From Rubellimicrobium roseum (GTDB taxonomy: Bacteria; Pseudomonadota; Alphaproteobacteria; Rhodobacterales; Rhodobacteraceae): 50,216 nt of DNA. Below are positions 15,023 through 23,991 of this stretch, piece after piece (positions within the stretch are counted from its first letter, which is position 1; each line of letters opens with the position of its first letter). The notes beneath the pieces are model-generated. The model saw only the letters and a program-made list of their open reading frames with translations. It made no database searches and was not told the DNA's origin. The DNA is taken from contig NZ_VDFV01000026.1 of assembly GCF_006152145.1 (NCBI RefSeq), positions 1-50,216 of the forward strand. The letters run 5' to 3'. Both the position numbers and the translations under genes were made by a program.

Positions 15023-16323
15023 CGGGGATCGTCCTCGCGGCGCCCGCTTCGGGGTCGGGCAAGACCACGGTGACGCTGGGTCTCCTGCGGGCGTGGCGAC
15101 GGAAAGGCGTGGCGGTGCGGGCGGCCAAGTCGGGACCGGACTACATCGACCCGCGCTTCCACGAGGCGGCCTGCGGGGCGCCTTGCGTGAACCTCGACGC
15201 CTGGGCCATGGGCAAGGCGCGGCTTCGGTCGCTGGCGGCGGGCGACGGGCCGCTGGTGGTCGAAGGGGCCATGGGGCTGTTCGACGGAGCGCCGCCCGAG
15301 GGGCGCGGTTCGACGGCGGACCTCGCACGCGTGCTGGGGCTGCCGGTGGTGCTGCTAGTGGACGCCGGCAGGATGGCGCAGTCGGTGGGGCCGCTGGTGG
15401 CGGGGTTCGCGCGGCACGATCCCCGGCTGCGGGTCGCGGGCGTGATCCTGAATCGCGTGGGATCGGAGCGCCACCGAGCGATGCTGACCCGCGCAGTGGA
15501 GGCTGTGGGGCTGCCCGTGCTGGGAGCCCTGCCGCGCGCCGTGGGGCTGGCGCATCCGTCCCGGCACCTCGGGCTGGTGCAGGCGGAGGAGCGGCCGGAT
15601 CTGGAGGAGTTCCTCGACCGAGCTGCGAGCTTCGTCGAGCAATACGTTGATCTGGATGCGTTGGCGCATGTTATGGCGGGCGGGCCGTGGTCAGAGCAGG
15701 CTCTCCGATTGCCTCCACCTGCGCAGCGGATCGCGGTGGCGCGGGATGCGGCCTTCGCCTTCGCCTATCCGCATCTGCTGGCCGACTGGCGCGCGCAGGG
15801 GGCGGAGATCGCGACCTTCTCGCCGCTCGGGGACGAAGCGGTGCCGGATGCGGGGCTCGTGGTCCTGCCGGGGGGCTACCCGGAGCTGCACGCAGGGCGG
15901 CTCGCGGCGGCCGAAACGTTCATGAAGTCTCTTATCCATGCGGCGCAATTTACTAATATATATGGAGAATGCGGCGGCTACATGGTTCTGGGCGAGGTGA
16001 TCGTGGACGCCAATGGCACCGCGCACCAGATGACGGGGCTGCTGGGGCTGGAGACCTCCTTCGCCACGCGGCGGCTGCATCTGGGCTACCGGCATGTCGA
16101 AGCCGGGAGTGGGCCCTTTCCGGGGCGCTGGGCGGCGCATGAATTCCATTACGCGACCACGCTGCGGGCCGAGGGCGAACCGCTGTTCCGCGCGTGGGAT
16201 GCCGAGGGCGTGGAATTGACGCCGATGGGACTGAGGCGGGGACGTGTCGCAGGCTCCTTCGCGCATCTGATCGACCGGGCGGATGGACTTGACGCTGGGG
16301 CGGGTCTAGGGAACGGGTCGTGA
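15019..16323 (+). CDS. cobB: Cobyrinate a,c-diamide synthase
   Basis: The 434-aa glutamine-dependent amidase carries an N-terminal P-loop, APASGSGKTTV, and AAKSGPDYIDPRFHEAA. The C-terminal class I glutamine amidotransferase domain has its nucleophile Cys318 in YGECGGYM. It amidates the a and c side chains of the corrin ring with ATP and glutamine. The GTG start overlaps the cobA stop, and its own stop overlaps the MFS gene. A short AT-rich codon run (15947-15970) just before the catalytic Cys contrasts with the very high GC of the rest. Confidence 0.94.
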   Translation: MTGIVLAAPASGSGKTTVTLGLLRAWRRKGVAVRAAKSGPDYIDPRFHEAACGAPCVNLDAWAMGKARLRSLAAGDGPLVVEGAMGLFDGAPPEGRGSTADLARVLGLPVVLLVDAGRMAQSVGPLVAGFARHDPRLRVAGVILNRVGSERHRAMLTRAVEAVGLPVLGALPRAVGLAHPSRHLGLVQAEERPDLEEFLDRAASFVEQYVDLDALAHVMAGGPWSEQALRLPPPAQRIAVARDAAFAFAYPHLLADWRAQGAEIATFSPLGDEAVPDAGLVVLPGGYPELHAGRLAAAETFMKSLIHAAQFTNIYGECGGYMVLGEVIVDANGTAHQMTGLLGLETSFATRRLHLGYRHVEAGSGPFPGRWAAHEFHYATTLRAEGEPLFRAWDAEGVELTPMGLRRGRVAGSFAHLIDRADGLDAGAGLGNGS

Positions 16324-17552
16324 CCGCCCTGCCTGACTCCGACCTTTCGTTGCCGGACGACCGCCGCGCCCGGCGCAACGTCCTCGTCCTGGTCGCCGCA
16401 CAGGCGGTGCTGGGGAGCCAGGTCACCATGGTCTTCGTGGTGGGAGGCCTTGCGGGCAACATGCTGGCGCCGATCCAGTGCCTGGCGACGCTGCCCATAT
16501 CGATGATCGTTTTCGGCGCGATGCTGACCGCGCCTTGGCTGTCGGGCTTCATGCAGGACCATGGGCGTAAGGCGGGGTTCCTGCTGGGCGCGCTCGGGGG
16601 GTTCCTCGGTTCGGCCTTGGCGGCCTACGCGCTGTCGATCGCGAGCTTCTGGCTGTTCCTCGTGGGAAGCTTCCTCACCGGCACCTACATGGCGGCGCAG
16701 GGGTTTTATCGCTTCGCGGCGACCGACGCGGCCTCGGACGTGTTCAAGCCCAAGGCCATCTCCTGGGTCATGGCGGGCGGGCTCATCTCGGCGCTGACGG
16801 GGCCGCAACTCGTGAAGTTCACCAACGACTGGTTCGCGGTGCCCTTCCTGGGGACCTATCTTGCCGCCATGGCCGTGACGGCGGCGGGGGTCTGGCTGTT
16901 CCTGCTGCTCGACCTGCCCGCGCCACCCAAGGCGTCGGCCGGGGCCGCCAAGGGGCCGTCCTGGGGCGAGCTGCTGCGGCGGCCGCCCATCCTCGTCGCC
17001 GTGATCTGCGCGATGGTGGCCTATTCGCTGATGAACCTCGTGATGACCTCGACCCCGCTCGCGGTCGTGGGCTGCGGCTTCACGGCCGGGAACGCGGCGG
17101 ATGTGATCTCGGCGCATGTGCTGGCGATGTTCGTGCCGTCGTTCTTCACCGGGCACCTGATCGCCCGCTTCGGGGCGCAGCGGATCGTCATGGCGGGCCT
17201 CGCGATCCTTGCGGTGGCCGGGCTCGTGGGGCTCTCGGGCGTGCAGCTCGGGCACTTCTTCGTGACGCTGGTGCTGCTGGGCCTGGGTTGGAACTTCGGC
17301 TTCATCGGGGCGACGGCGATGCTGACGGCGGCGCACTCTCCTGCGGAACGGGGGCGCGTGCAGGGGATGAACGACTCCATCGTGATGGGCTGCGTGACGC
17401 TGGCGTCGCTCGCCTCGGGCGGGCTCATGAATTGCGCAGGCGGGTCGGCGGTCGAGGGCTGGCAGCTGGTCAACATCGCCATGGTGCCCTTCCTGACGCT
17501 GGCGGGCGGAGCGCTGATCTGGCTGGCCTTCCAACGCCGCGAGGCGCGCTGA
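16320..17552 (+). CDS. MFS transporter
   Basis: The 410-aa inner membrane protein has about 12 predicted helices in two halves, separated by a basic and Pro/Ala-rich loop near residue 205. An MFS-type DHGRK follows helix 2, and a second FGAQR loop lies in the C-terminal half. The substrate is not recognisable. Its GTG start overlaps the cobB stop, so it is co-translated with cobalamin genes. Transport of a corrinoid, cobalt ligand or precursor is an inference from context only. Confidence 0.85.
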   Translation: MTALPDSDLSLPDDRRARRNVLVLVAAQAVLGSQVTMVFVVGGLAGNMLAPIQCLATLPISMIVFGAMLTAPWLSGFMQDHGRKAGFLLGALGGFLGSALAAYALSIASFWLFLVGSFLTGTYMAAQGFYRFAATDAASDVFKPKAISWVMAGGLISALTGPQLVKFTNDWFAVPFLGTYLAAMAVTAAGVWLFLLLDLPAPPKASAGAAKGPSWGELLRRPPILVAVICAMVAYSLMNLVMTSTPLAVVGCGFTAGNAADVISAHVLAMFVPSFFTGHLIARFGAQRIVMAGLAILAVAGLVGLSGVQLGHFFVTLVLLGLGWNFGFIGATAMLTAAHSPAERGRVQGMNDSIVMGCVTLASLASGGLMNCAGGSAVEGWQLVNIAMVPFLTLAGGALIWLAFQRREAR

Positions 17553-17553
17553 G

Positions 17554-18309
17554 CTACCAGCCGCCCCGCAGCGCGGCCCAGAGCAGACGCAGGCGCTTGC
17601 GGCCCTCGGGCGGGGCCAGGCCACCCTGGAGCGCGGCCTCGGGATCGGCCTGCACCGCCTTCAGGACGGGACGGGCGAGCGTCGCCGCGCGGAGTGCCGG
17701 GACGCCGGGGCCGAAGCGGGTCCGGCGGGCCTGGGCCAAGGCGGTCAGGCCCTCCTCGGCCAGCGCGCGGACCGTGGCGTTGCTCGGGTCCGCGAGGCCG
17801 CGATTCGCGGCTGCGAGGTCGGGCAGCGCGAGGAGCCAGGAGGCGAGCCCTGCGGCGAAGCCGGCCTTGACCACGGCGTTCCGATCGGCCTCGCCCAAAG
17901 CCTGCGCGCCGGCCCAGAGGAGGTTGCCGGCGGTACCCTCCAGATGGGGGCGCAGCTCGGCGGCGGTGAAGGGCTCGGCTTCGATATCGCGGCGGCGGGC
18001 CTCTATCAGGGCGTCGAGCGGCTCGGCGGACAGGCGGCCCTCGCGGATCAGATCGCCCAGGGGGCGGGCGACCTCGTGGGCGGGCGGGGTGCCGCCCGTG
18101 GCCGCGGTCTCGACAACGTCGCGCCACCACTGGAGGCGCATCTCGGCCAGCATCGGCTCCTTGGTGACCCAGGGCGCGCGGGCGACCTCCAGGTTGAAGG
18201 CGTAGAGCGGGAACAAGATCTCGCGCGCGGGCGGCGGCGCGGCCATGGCGACACGGAAGCGGTCGGGGTCGCCACGCTCGACCAAGGCGGCGCAGGCCTC
18301 CAGCGTCAT
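17554..18309 (-). CDS. Squalene/phytoene synthase family protein
   Basis: The 251-aa protein shows family features: REILFPLYAFNLEVARAPW, then MRLQWWRDVVE and LGDLIREGRLS. It is closer to the NDUFAF6-like branch than to carotenoid-pathway CrtB, since it lacks clear DxxxD repeats for prenyl diphosphate binding. A catalytic role in isoprenoid synthesis is therefore doubtful. The ATG overlaps the cimA stop (ATGA), and it converges with the MFS gene, 1 bp apart. Confidence 0.78.
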   Translation of the reverse strand: MTLEACAALVERGDPDRFRVAMAAPPPAREILFPLYAFNLEVARAPWVTKEPMLAEMRLQWWRDVVETAATGGTPPAHEVARPLGDLIREGRLSAEPLDALIEARRRDIEAEPFTAAELRPHLEGTAGNLLWAGAQALGEADRNAVVKAGFAAGLASWLLALPDLAAANRGLADPSNATVRALAEEGLTALAQARRTRFGPGVPALRAATLARPVLKAVQADPEAALQGGLAPPEGRKRLRLLWAALRGGW

Positions 18310-19934
18310 GCCGGCACCGGGGCGCCGTCGCGGACGAGCTTCCAGGTGATCGCGTCCACCAGCGCGTCGAAGCTCGCATCGATGATGTTGCCCGACACGC
18401 CGACGGTGGTCCACTGGCGGCCCTGCCCGTCCTCGCTGTCGATGACGACGCGAGTCACGGCCTCGGTGCCCGAGCCCACGATGCGCACCGCGAAGTCGGC
18501 GAGCCGCATGTCCGCGATGAAGTCCTGCAGAATGCCCAGGTCGGCGGCCAGCGCCTTGGAAAGTGCGTGGACGGGGCCGGTGTCGCCTTCCTCGGGGCTG
18601 TGGTGGTTCTCGTGGAAGCTGGTGATGCGCTTGCGGCCGATCTCGACGGTGACGACCGCCTCGGAGACGGTGACGATCTGGCCCTTGGCGTTGCGGCGGC
18701 GCTCGGAGATGACGCGGTAGCGCTCCACGTCGAAGAAGCGCGGCAGGAGGCTCAGTTCGCGGCGGGCGAGAAGCTCGAAGCTGGCCTGCGCGGTGTCGTA
18801 GGCGTAGCCGCGCGACTCCCGCTCCTTCACCGCGTCGAGGATGCGGGGAAGGCGCGGGTCGGACAGCTCCACCTCGATCCCGGCCTCGCGCAGGCGGCTT
18901 CGCAGGTTGGACTGGCCGGCCTGGTTCGACATCGGGATGATGCGGGCGTTGCCGACGGCGGCGGGGTTGATGTGCTCGTAGGTCGTGGGGTCCTTGGCGA
19001 TGGCGCTGGCGTGGAGCCCGGCCTTGTGGGCGAAGGCCGCGCCGCCCACGTAGGGCGCCTGCTTGGCGGGGACGCGGTTCAGGATGTCGTCGAGGGTGCG
19101 GGACGCCTTGAGGAGGCCCTTCAGCGCCTCCTCGGTCACGCCGGTCTGGAGGCGACTCGCGAAGGGCTCCTTGAGGAGCAGCGTCGGGATCAGCGTCACG
19201 AGGTTGGCGTTGCCGCAGCGCTCACCCAAGCCGTTCAGCGTGCCCTGGATCTGGCGGGCCCCGGCCTCGACGGCGGCGAGCGAGTTGGCGACGGCGTGGC
19301 CCGTGTCGTCGTGGGTGTGGATGCCGAGCCGATCACCGGGGATGCCGGAGGCGATCACCCGCTCCACCGTGCGGGCGACCTCGCCGGGGAGCGTGCCGCC
19401 GTTGGTGTCGCAGAGGACGATCCAGCGGGCGCCTTCGGTGAAGGCGGCGTGGAGGCAGGTCAGCGCATAGGACGGGTCGGACTTGTAGCCGTCGAAGAAG
19501 TGCTCGGCGTCGAACATCGCCTCCCGGCCCTGCGCGGTCACATGGGCGAAACTCTGGCGGATGTTGTCGAGGTTCTCGTCGAGCGGGATGCCGAGCGCGG
19601 TGCGGACATGGAACTCGTGGCTCTTGCCCACCAGCGTCACGGCGGGGGTGCCGGCGTTCAGGACGGCGGCCAGCACGTCGTCGTTCTGCGCCGAGCGGCC
19701 CGAGCGCTTGGTCATGCCGAAGGCGGCCATCGTGGCGCGGGTCTTGGGGGCGGCCTCGAAGAACTCGGAGTCGGTGGGGTTCGCGCCGGGCCAGCCGCCT
19801 TCGATGTAATCGACGCCCAGTGCGTCGAGGACCTGCGCGATGCGGATCTTCTCGGCCGTGGTGAACTGGACGCCCTGCGTCTGGGCGCCGTCGCGGAGCG
19901 TGGTGTCATAAAGATAGAGGCGGTCGGTTGTCAC
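18306..19934 (-). CDS. cimA: Citramalate synthase
   Basis: The 542-aa protein starts with LYLYDTTLRDGAQTQGVQF and has GIHTHDDTGHAVANSLAA and NGLGERCGNANL, the signatures of the isopropylmalate synthase/homocitrate synthase superfamily. The C-terminal LeuA-type regulatory domain is present. Its length and start match the CimA subgroup, which condenses pyruvate and acetyl-CoA to (R)-citramalate for a threonine-independent route to 2-ketobutyrate and isoleucine. The GTG at 19932-19934 is used, as no ATG lies nearby. Confidence 0.92.
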   Translation of the reverse strand: MTTDRLYLYDTTLRDGAQTQGVQFTTAEKIRIAQVLDALGVDYIEGGWPGANPTDSEFFEAAPKTRATMAAFGMTKRSGRSAQNDDVLAAVLNAGTPAVTLVGKSHEFHVRTALGIPLDENLDNIRQSFAHVTAQGREAMFDAEHFFDGYKSDPSYALTCLHAAFTEGARWIVLCDTNGGTLPGEVARTVERVIASGIPGDRLGIHTHDDTGHAVANSLAAVEAGARQIQGTLNGLGERCGNANLVTLIPTLLLKEPFASRLQTGVTEEALKGLLKASRTLDDILNRVPAKQAPYVGGAAFAHKAGLHASAIAKDPTTYEHINPAAVGNARIIPMSNQAGQSNLRSRLREAGIEVELSDPRLPRILDAVKERESRGYAYDTAQASFELLARRELSLLPRFFDVERYRVISERRRNAKGQIVTVSEAVVTVEIGRKRITSFHENHHSPEEGDTGPVHALSKALAADLGILQDFIADMRLADFAVRIVGSGTEAVTRVVIDSEDGQGRQWTTVGVSGNIIDASFDALVDAITWKLVRDGAPVPA

Positions 19935-19972
19935 GGCAGGAGTCCTTTGTCTGCCGAGGAGGCTGACAGGGT

Positions 19973-20026
19973 GAGGTTAACGAAGTCTGACAGCACCGCG
20001 CGGTCGGTTGAACGGGAGGTTAACGA
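19973..20026. repeat. Two direct copies of GAGGTTAACGA upstream of cimA
   Basis: The 11-bp sequence GAGGTTAACGA occurs at 19973-19983 and 20016-20026, 43 bp apart, in the 97-bp gap between cysS and cimA. The GTTAAC core matches CtrA half-sites. It may be a pair of regulator sites for cimA; no regulator is proven. Confidence 0.4.
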
Positions 20027-20031
20027 GTCGA

Positions 20032-21444
20032 TCACGAGGCCACCTCCGCCTCGAGAGCGGCGAGGCGACCCGCGTCAGCTTGCGGGCCAGGGTGGAGCGA
20101 GATGGCGGCCTTGGACATGCGGACCTCGACGCCCGCCGCGATCAGGTCCCGCTTGAGGCGATCCACGGCTGAGAAGTCCTTGGAGACCATCGCCTCCTCG
20201 CGGGCGCGGACGAGCGCATCGGTCAGGCGGGCGATCAGCGCCTCGTCGGTGCCGCTGCGCGTCCAGTCGCCCATGCCGTCCTGCAGGAGGCCAATGAGTC
20301 TGGCAGAGGCCTTGAGCGCCATACCGTTCCCTTCCGCCGCGAGGCGGTGGAGGAGCGCGACGGCGCCTGCGGTGTTCAGGTCGTCGGCCAGAAGCTCGAC
20401 CATCTCGGACAGGGGCTCGGCCTCGGGCGCGCCCTCGGCGATCTCGCGCCACTTGCGCAGCGTGGCCTCGGCCTCGCGCTTCTTCTGGTCGGTCCAGTCC
20501 ATCGGCTTGCCGTAATGCGTGCCCAGGAGAACGAGGCGGATCACCTCGCCCGGAATGCCGAGGCCCAGCAGATCGCGGACGGTGAAGAAGTTGCCGAGCG
20601 ATTTCGACATCTTCTTCCCCTCGACCTGGAGCATCTCGTTGTGCATCCAGACCTTGGCGAAGTCGCCCTCGGGATGGGCGCAGCGGCTTTGGGCGATCTC
20701 GTTCTCGTGGTGCGGGAACTGGAGGTCGAGGCCGCCGCCGTGGATGTCGAAGCTCTCGCCCAGAAGCTCGCGCGACATGGCGGAGCATTCGATATGCCAG
20801 CCGGGACGGCCCCGGCCCCAGGGCGAGTCCCAGCCGGGCAGCGAGGCGTCGGAGGGCTTCCAGAGGACGAAGTCGAGCGGGTCCTCCTTGAAGGGGGCGA
20901 CCTCGACGCGGGCCCCCGCGATCATGTCGTCCACCGAGCGGCCCGAAAGTGCGCCGTAGTCCTTGTAGGAGCGGACGCGGAAGAGGACGTGGCCCGAGGC
21001 CTCGTAGGCGTGGCCCTTGGCGATCAGGTCCTCGATCATCGCGATCATGGCGCCGATATAGGCGGTAGCGCGGGGCTCCCACTTTGGATCGACCACACCG
21101 CGCGACTGCGGGCGCAGGGCGCCCAGGGCGTCCATGTCCTCGTGATACCAGCGGATCGTCTCGTCGGTGATGTCTCCGATGGGGCGGCCCGTCTCGGCGG
21201 CGCGGGCGTTGATCTTGTCGTCCACGTCCGTGAAGTTGCGGACGTAGGTGACGTGATCCGGCCCGTAGACGTGGCGCAGGAGGCGGAAGAGCGTGTCGAA
21301 GACGACCACGGGCCGCGCGTTGCCCAAGTGCGCCCGGTCGTAGACGGTGGGGCCGCAGACATACATCCGCACGTTCTTGGGGTCCAACGGCTCGAAGACC
21401 TCCTTGCGGCGGGTCTTGGTGTTGGTCAGGCGGATCGTCGTCAT
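20032..21444 (-). CDS. cysS: Cysteinyl-tRNA synthetase
   Basis: The 470-aa class I synthetase has the HIGH-type motif [15 protein letters not shown] with the zinc ligand Cys in YVCGPTVY, the further zinc residues in WHIECSAM and [15 protein letters not shown], and the KMSKS loop in [10 protein letters not shown]. It charges tRNA-Cys. The ATG at 21442-21444 is the standard start. The 190-bp upstream region contains a short frame with two Cys codons (21524-21568) that could serve in attenuation. cimA lies downstream on the same strand. Confidence 0.97.
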   Translation of the reverse strand: MTTIRLTNTKTRRKEVFEPLDPKNVRMYVCGPTVYDRAHLGNARPVVVFDTLFRLLRHVYGPDHVTYVRNFTDVDDKINARAAETGRPIGDITDETIRWYHEDMDALGALRPQSRGVVDPKWEPRATAYIGAMIAMIEDLIAKGHAYEASGHVLFRVRSYKDYGALSGRSVDDMIAGARVEVAPFKEDPLDFVLWKPSDASLPGWDSPWGRGRPGWHIECSAMSRELLGESFDIHGGGLDLQFPHHENEIAQSRCAHPEGDFAKVWMHNEMLQVEGKKMSKSLGNFFTVRDLLGLGIPGEVIRLVLLGTHYGKPMDWTDQKKREAEATLRKWREIAEGAPEAEPLSEMVELLADDLNTAGAVALLHRLAAEGNGMALKASARLIGLLQDGMGDWTRSGTDEALIARLTDALVRAREEAMVSKDFSAVDRLKRDLIAAGVEVRMSKAAISLHPGPQADAGRLAALEAEVAS

Positions 21445-21523
21445 GGGTCGCCTCGCGCAGGGTGGGCCCGCGGGCTGGTCTCGATCTCACCGGGAAGTGC
21501 GACGATGGCCCGCGTGACGGATG

Positions 21524-21568
21524 TCAGCAGGAAATGAGGCAGCGGATGAGGATGCCACGGGTCGTCAT
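21524..21568 (-). promoter_or_regulatory. Candidate Cys-containing leader peptide upstream of cysS
   Basis: A 14-codon frame, MTTRGILIRCLISC followed by TGA, ends about 80 nt before the cysS start. Two of its codons are Cys, one of them the last before the stop. Downstream, CGCGGGC and GCCCGCG can pair, and GCCCGCGGGC is self-complementary, so alternative folds are possible. This resembles ribosome-mediated attenuation leaders of amino acid genes. No strong Shine-Dalgarno is seen, so it remains a candidate. Confidence 0.3.
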
Positions 21569-21650
21569 GGCGGCCCGTCTAGCAGGCCCCTGCCCCCGCG
21601 TCCACGGGATTCCACTGGACGCGCGCGGGGGGCGGGCCATGTGGAGGAGC

Positions 21651-21920
21651 ATGAGCCGCGAGACCGTGAACCTGATCTGCGCCGAGCTGCCAGGGACCGA
21701 ACGGGTCGCCGGGCCCGAGGGGGATGACCTGTGGACGCTGGCGCACGAGCCGCTGGTGCGGATCGGCCCGGAGGTTCAGGTGCGCGAGGGCGGCGGCTGG
21801 GTCGCCCTGCCCCCCATGTCCGACCATGACCTGCGCGAGCGGATCGTCGTCGCCTACGAGGCGCTGCGTCACGCTCTGCCGGGGGACGTGCAGGCGTCGC
21901 TGGACCGGACCAGCGGTTGA
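21651..21920 (+). CDS. Shortened MmcQ/YjbR-like protein
   Basis: The 89-aa product begins MSRETVNLICAELPGTE and ends DHDLRERIVVAYEALRHALP, resembling the two ends of the MmcQ/YjbR family (usually about 110-120 aa). The middle is about 25-30 residues shorter than normal, although the frame is intact. The ATG at 21651 gives the family N-terminus but lies only 1-3 nt after GGAGGAG; an ATG four codons earlier (21639) is the alternative. The stop overlaps a TTG in frame with the aminotransferase downstream, suggesting coupling. Confidence 0.55.
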   Translation: MSRETVNLICAELPGTERVAGPEGDDLWTLAHEPLVRIGPEVQVREGGGWVALPPMSDHDLRERIVVAYEALRHALPGDVQASLDRTSG

Positions 21921-21952
21921 CTTCGGCCGGGGCGTTCCGCACTCAACCCGCC

Positions 21953-23158
21953 ATGGCACATCCCTCGCATCGCATCCGCAACATCACCGGCGACGGCTCG
22001 GACGGGTGGGACCTGTTCTACCGCGCCAAGGACCTCATCCGGCAGGGCGTCGCCGTCACCGAGCTGACCATCGGCGAGCATGACGTGAAGACCGATCCCG
22101 CCATCCTCGATGCCATGCACGGCGCGGCGAAGGCGGGGGCGACGGGCTACGCCTCGATCCCCGGCATCCCCGAGCTGCGCGCGGCGGTGGCCGAGCGGGC
22201 GCAGCGCCTGACGGGCGTGCCCACGGGGCCGGAGAACGTCATCGTCACGCCCGGCGGGCAGGCGGCGCTGTTCGCGGCGCACCAGTTCGTGGGCGATCCG
22301 GGGGAGCGGGCGCTGCATGTCGATCCCTACTACCCGACCTATCCGGGCACGATCCGGGCGGCGGGGCTGGTGCCGGTGGCCGTGACGGCGCGGGCCGAGG
22401 CAGGCTTCGAGCCGACCGAGGAGGACCTCAGGGCCGTCGGGCCGGGGGCGCGGTCGCTGCTGGTGAACTCGCCCAACAACCCGACGGGGGTGATCTACTC
22501 CGACCGGACGCTGGAGGCGATCGCGCGGGTCGCGGCCGAGCACGACCTGTGGGTGATCTCGGACGAGGTCTATGACAGCCAGGTCTGGGAGGGGCGGCAC
22601 CTGTCTCCCCGCGCGCTGCCGGGCATGGCCGAGCGGACGCTGGTCGTGGGGTCGCTGTCCAAGAGCCACGCGATGACGGGGAGCCGGCTGGGCTGGATCA
22701 TCGGACCGCCCGAGGCCGCGGACCTGCTGTGGGACCTGAGCACGGTGTCGAACTACGGCATTCCCGGCTTCATCCAGGAGGCGGGCGTCTTCGCGCTGGC
22801 CCAGGGGCCGGGCTACGAGACGGGCATCGCCGAGCCGTTCCGGCGGCGGCGGGAAATCACGCAGCGGCTGCTGTCGGGGCAGGACGTGGTGCGCGCCGCG
22901 CCGCAGCGGGGGGCGATGTACGCCATGCTGGACGTGCGGGCGACGGGGCTGACCGGCGAGGGCTTCGCGATGCGGCTTCTGGACGAGGAGCGGATCGCGG
23001 TGCTGCCGGGCGAGAGCTTCGGGCAGGCCTCGGCGGGGCATGTTCGCATCGCCATGACGGTCGAGGATCGCGCCTACGAGGACGCGCTGGCCCGGATCAT
23101 GGTGCTGGCGCAGCGGATCGCGGCGCAGCGGGCGCACTTCCCGGCCGAGATCGGCTGA
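21953..23158 (+). CDS. Pyridoxal-phosphate aminotransferase, class I/II
   Basis: The 401-aa protein has fold-type I features: TGYASIPGIPELRAAVA, the substrate segment NSPNNPTGVIYS, YD in SDEVYD and the PLP-lysine motif VGSLSKSHAMTGSRLGW. Arg in GHVRIAM would bind the carboxylate. It belongs to the aspartate aminotransferase Ib/I-gamma type, but the amino donor cannot be fixed. ATG 21953 is preferred; a TTG at 21917 overlapping the previous stop would add 12 residues. Confidence 0.88.
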   Translation: MAHPSHRIRNITGDGSDGWDLFYRAKDLIRQGVAVTELTIGEHDVKTDPAILDAMHGAAKAGATGYASIPGIPELRAAVAERAQRLTGVPTGPENVIVTPGGQAALFAAHQFVGDPGERALHVDPYYPTYPGTIRAAGLVPVAVTARAEAGFEPTEEDLRAVGPGARSLLVNSPNNPTGVIYSDRTLEAIARVAAEHDLWVISDEVYDSQVWEGRHLSPRALPGMAERTLVVGSLSKSHAMTGSRLGWIIGPPEAADLLWDLSTVSNYGIPGFIQEAGVFALAQGPGYETGIAEPFRRRREITQRLLSGQDVVRAAPQRGAMYAMLDVRATGLTGEGFAMRLLDEERIAVLPGESFGQASAGHVRIAMTVEDRAYEDALARIMVLAQRIAAQRAHFPAEIG

Positions 23159-23163
23159 GGAAA

Positions 23164-23187
23164 GGGCCGGCCCCGGAGGACCGGCCA
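23164..23187. terminator. Hairpin between convergent aminotransferase and barrel genes
   Basis: GGCCGG (23165-23170) pairs with CCGGCC (23181-23186) in the 37-bp gap between convergent genes. On the minus strand the stem is followed by CTTTCC. It could act as a weak bidirectional terminator. Confidence 0.4.
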
Positions 23188-23195
23188 CGTCGGGG

Positions 23196-23822
23196 TCAGA
23201 AGCGGAGGGAGCCGCGCAGGCCGATGGTGGTCACGTCGGCCTCGGGCTCGCCCGCGACGTCCTCCAGGTCGAAGCGGTGACGCATGACCTCGGCGCCGAC
23301 GTCGAAGCGGTCGTTGAGCTGGTAGGACACGCCCAGGCCCAGGAAGCGGCCGTCGGCGTCGTCCAGCACGTCCGAGAAGCTGGCGCGGGCCACGCCGGCG
23401 GTGACGTAGGGCAGGAAGCGGCCCGCGTCGTAGCCCAGGCGCAGCTTGGCGCGGGCCACCCGCTCGACCGACAGGTCGTCGGCGGTGGCCGGGTCGTTGT
23501 CCTCGAGCGACAGGTCGCCCCAGTCGTGCTCAAGCTCGCCGCCCAGGACGAAGCGGCCGAAGTCGCGCTGGTAGCCGACATGGACGCCGGTCAGGTGCCC
23601 GTCGCCCTCGATGTCGATGTCGTCGGCTTCGACGCTGCCGAAGGACAGGTCGCCACCGACGTAGAAGCCGGACCAGTCGTTCGAGACCGGCGCGGCGGGG
23701 GTGACGGTCACCGGCGTCACGACGGGGACGGGCGTCTCGGCGACGGGCTCGAAGCCGGCGGCGAGGGCGGGACCGGCCGCGAGGGCGGTCAGGGCGACGA
23801 GGGAACTGCGAAGAAACATCAT
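23196..23822 (-). CDS. Outer membrane beta-barrel protein
   Basis: The 208-aa protein has a Sec signal peptide (MMFLRSSLVALTALAAGPALA) and a Pro/Val-rich linker. A barrel of alternating strands follows, starting at DWSGFYVGGDLSFGS and ending in the C-terminal Phe of GLRGSLRF, the usual BAM recognition end. It resembles the Omp25/OmpA-like barrel family of alphaproteobacteria. There is an ATGATG start with AAGGTAG upstream. The 169-bp region upstream holds its promoter. The barrel's cargo or function is not known. Confidence 0.85.
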   Translation of the reverse strand: MMFLRSSLVALTALAAGPALAAGFEPVAETPVPVVTPVTVTPAAPVSNDWSGFYVGGDLSFGSVEADDIDIEGDGHLTGVHVGYQRDFGRFVLGGELEHDWGDLSLEDNDPATADDLSVERVARAKLRLGYDAGRFLPYVTAGVARASFSDVLDDADGRFLGLGVSYQLNDRFDVGAEVMRHRFDLEDVAGEPEADVTTIGLRGSLRF

Positions 23823-23991
23823 GATTCTACCTTACCATGCCAAACTGGCGCCCCCGGCCGGCACAGTCCGCTCCGGGGTCGTCGCGGACATATGCACGGA
23901 TCGGCCCGACGGAAGAAAGTGGCGAAAACCCTACCCGTTTGTGGCATTTCAGCCATAGTTCGACGGGACGCGTGAGGCGGTCCGGCCGGGG

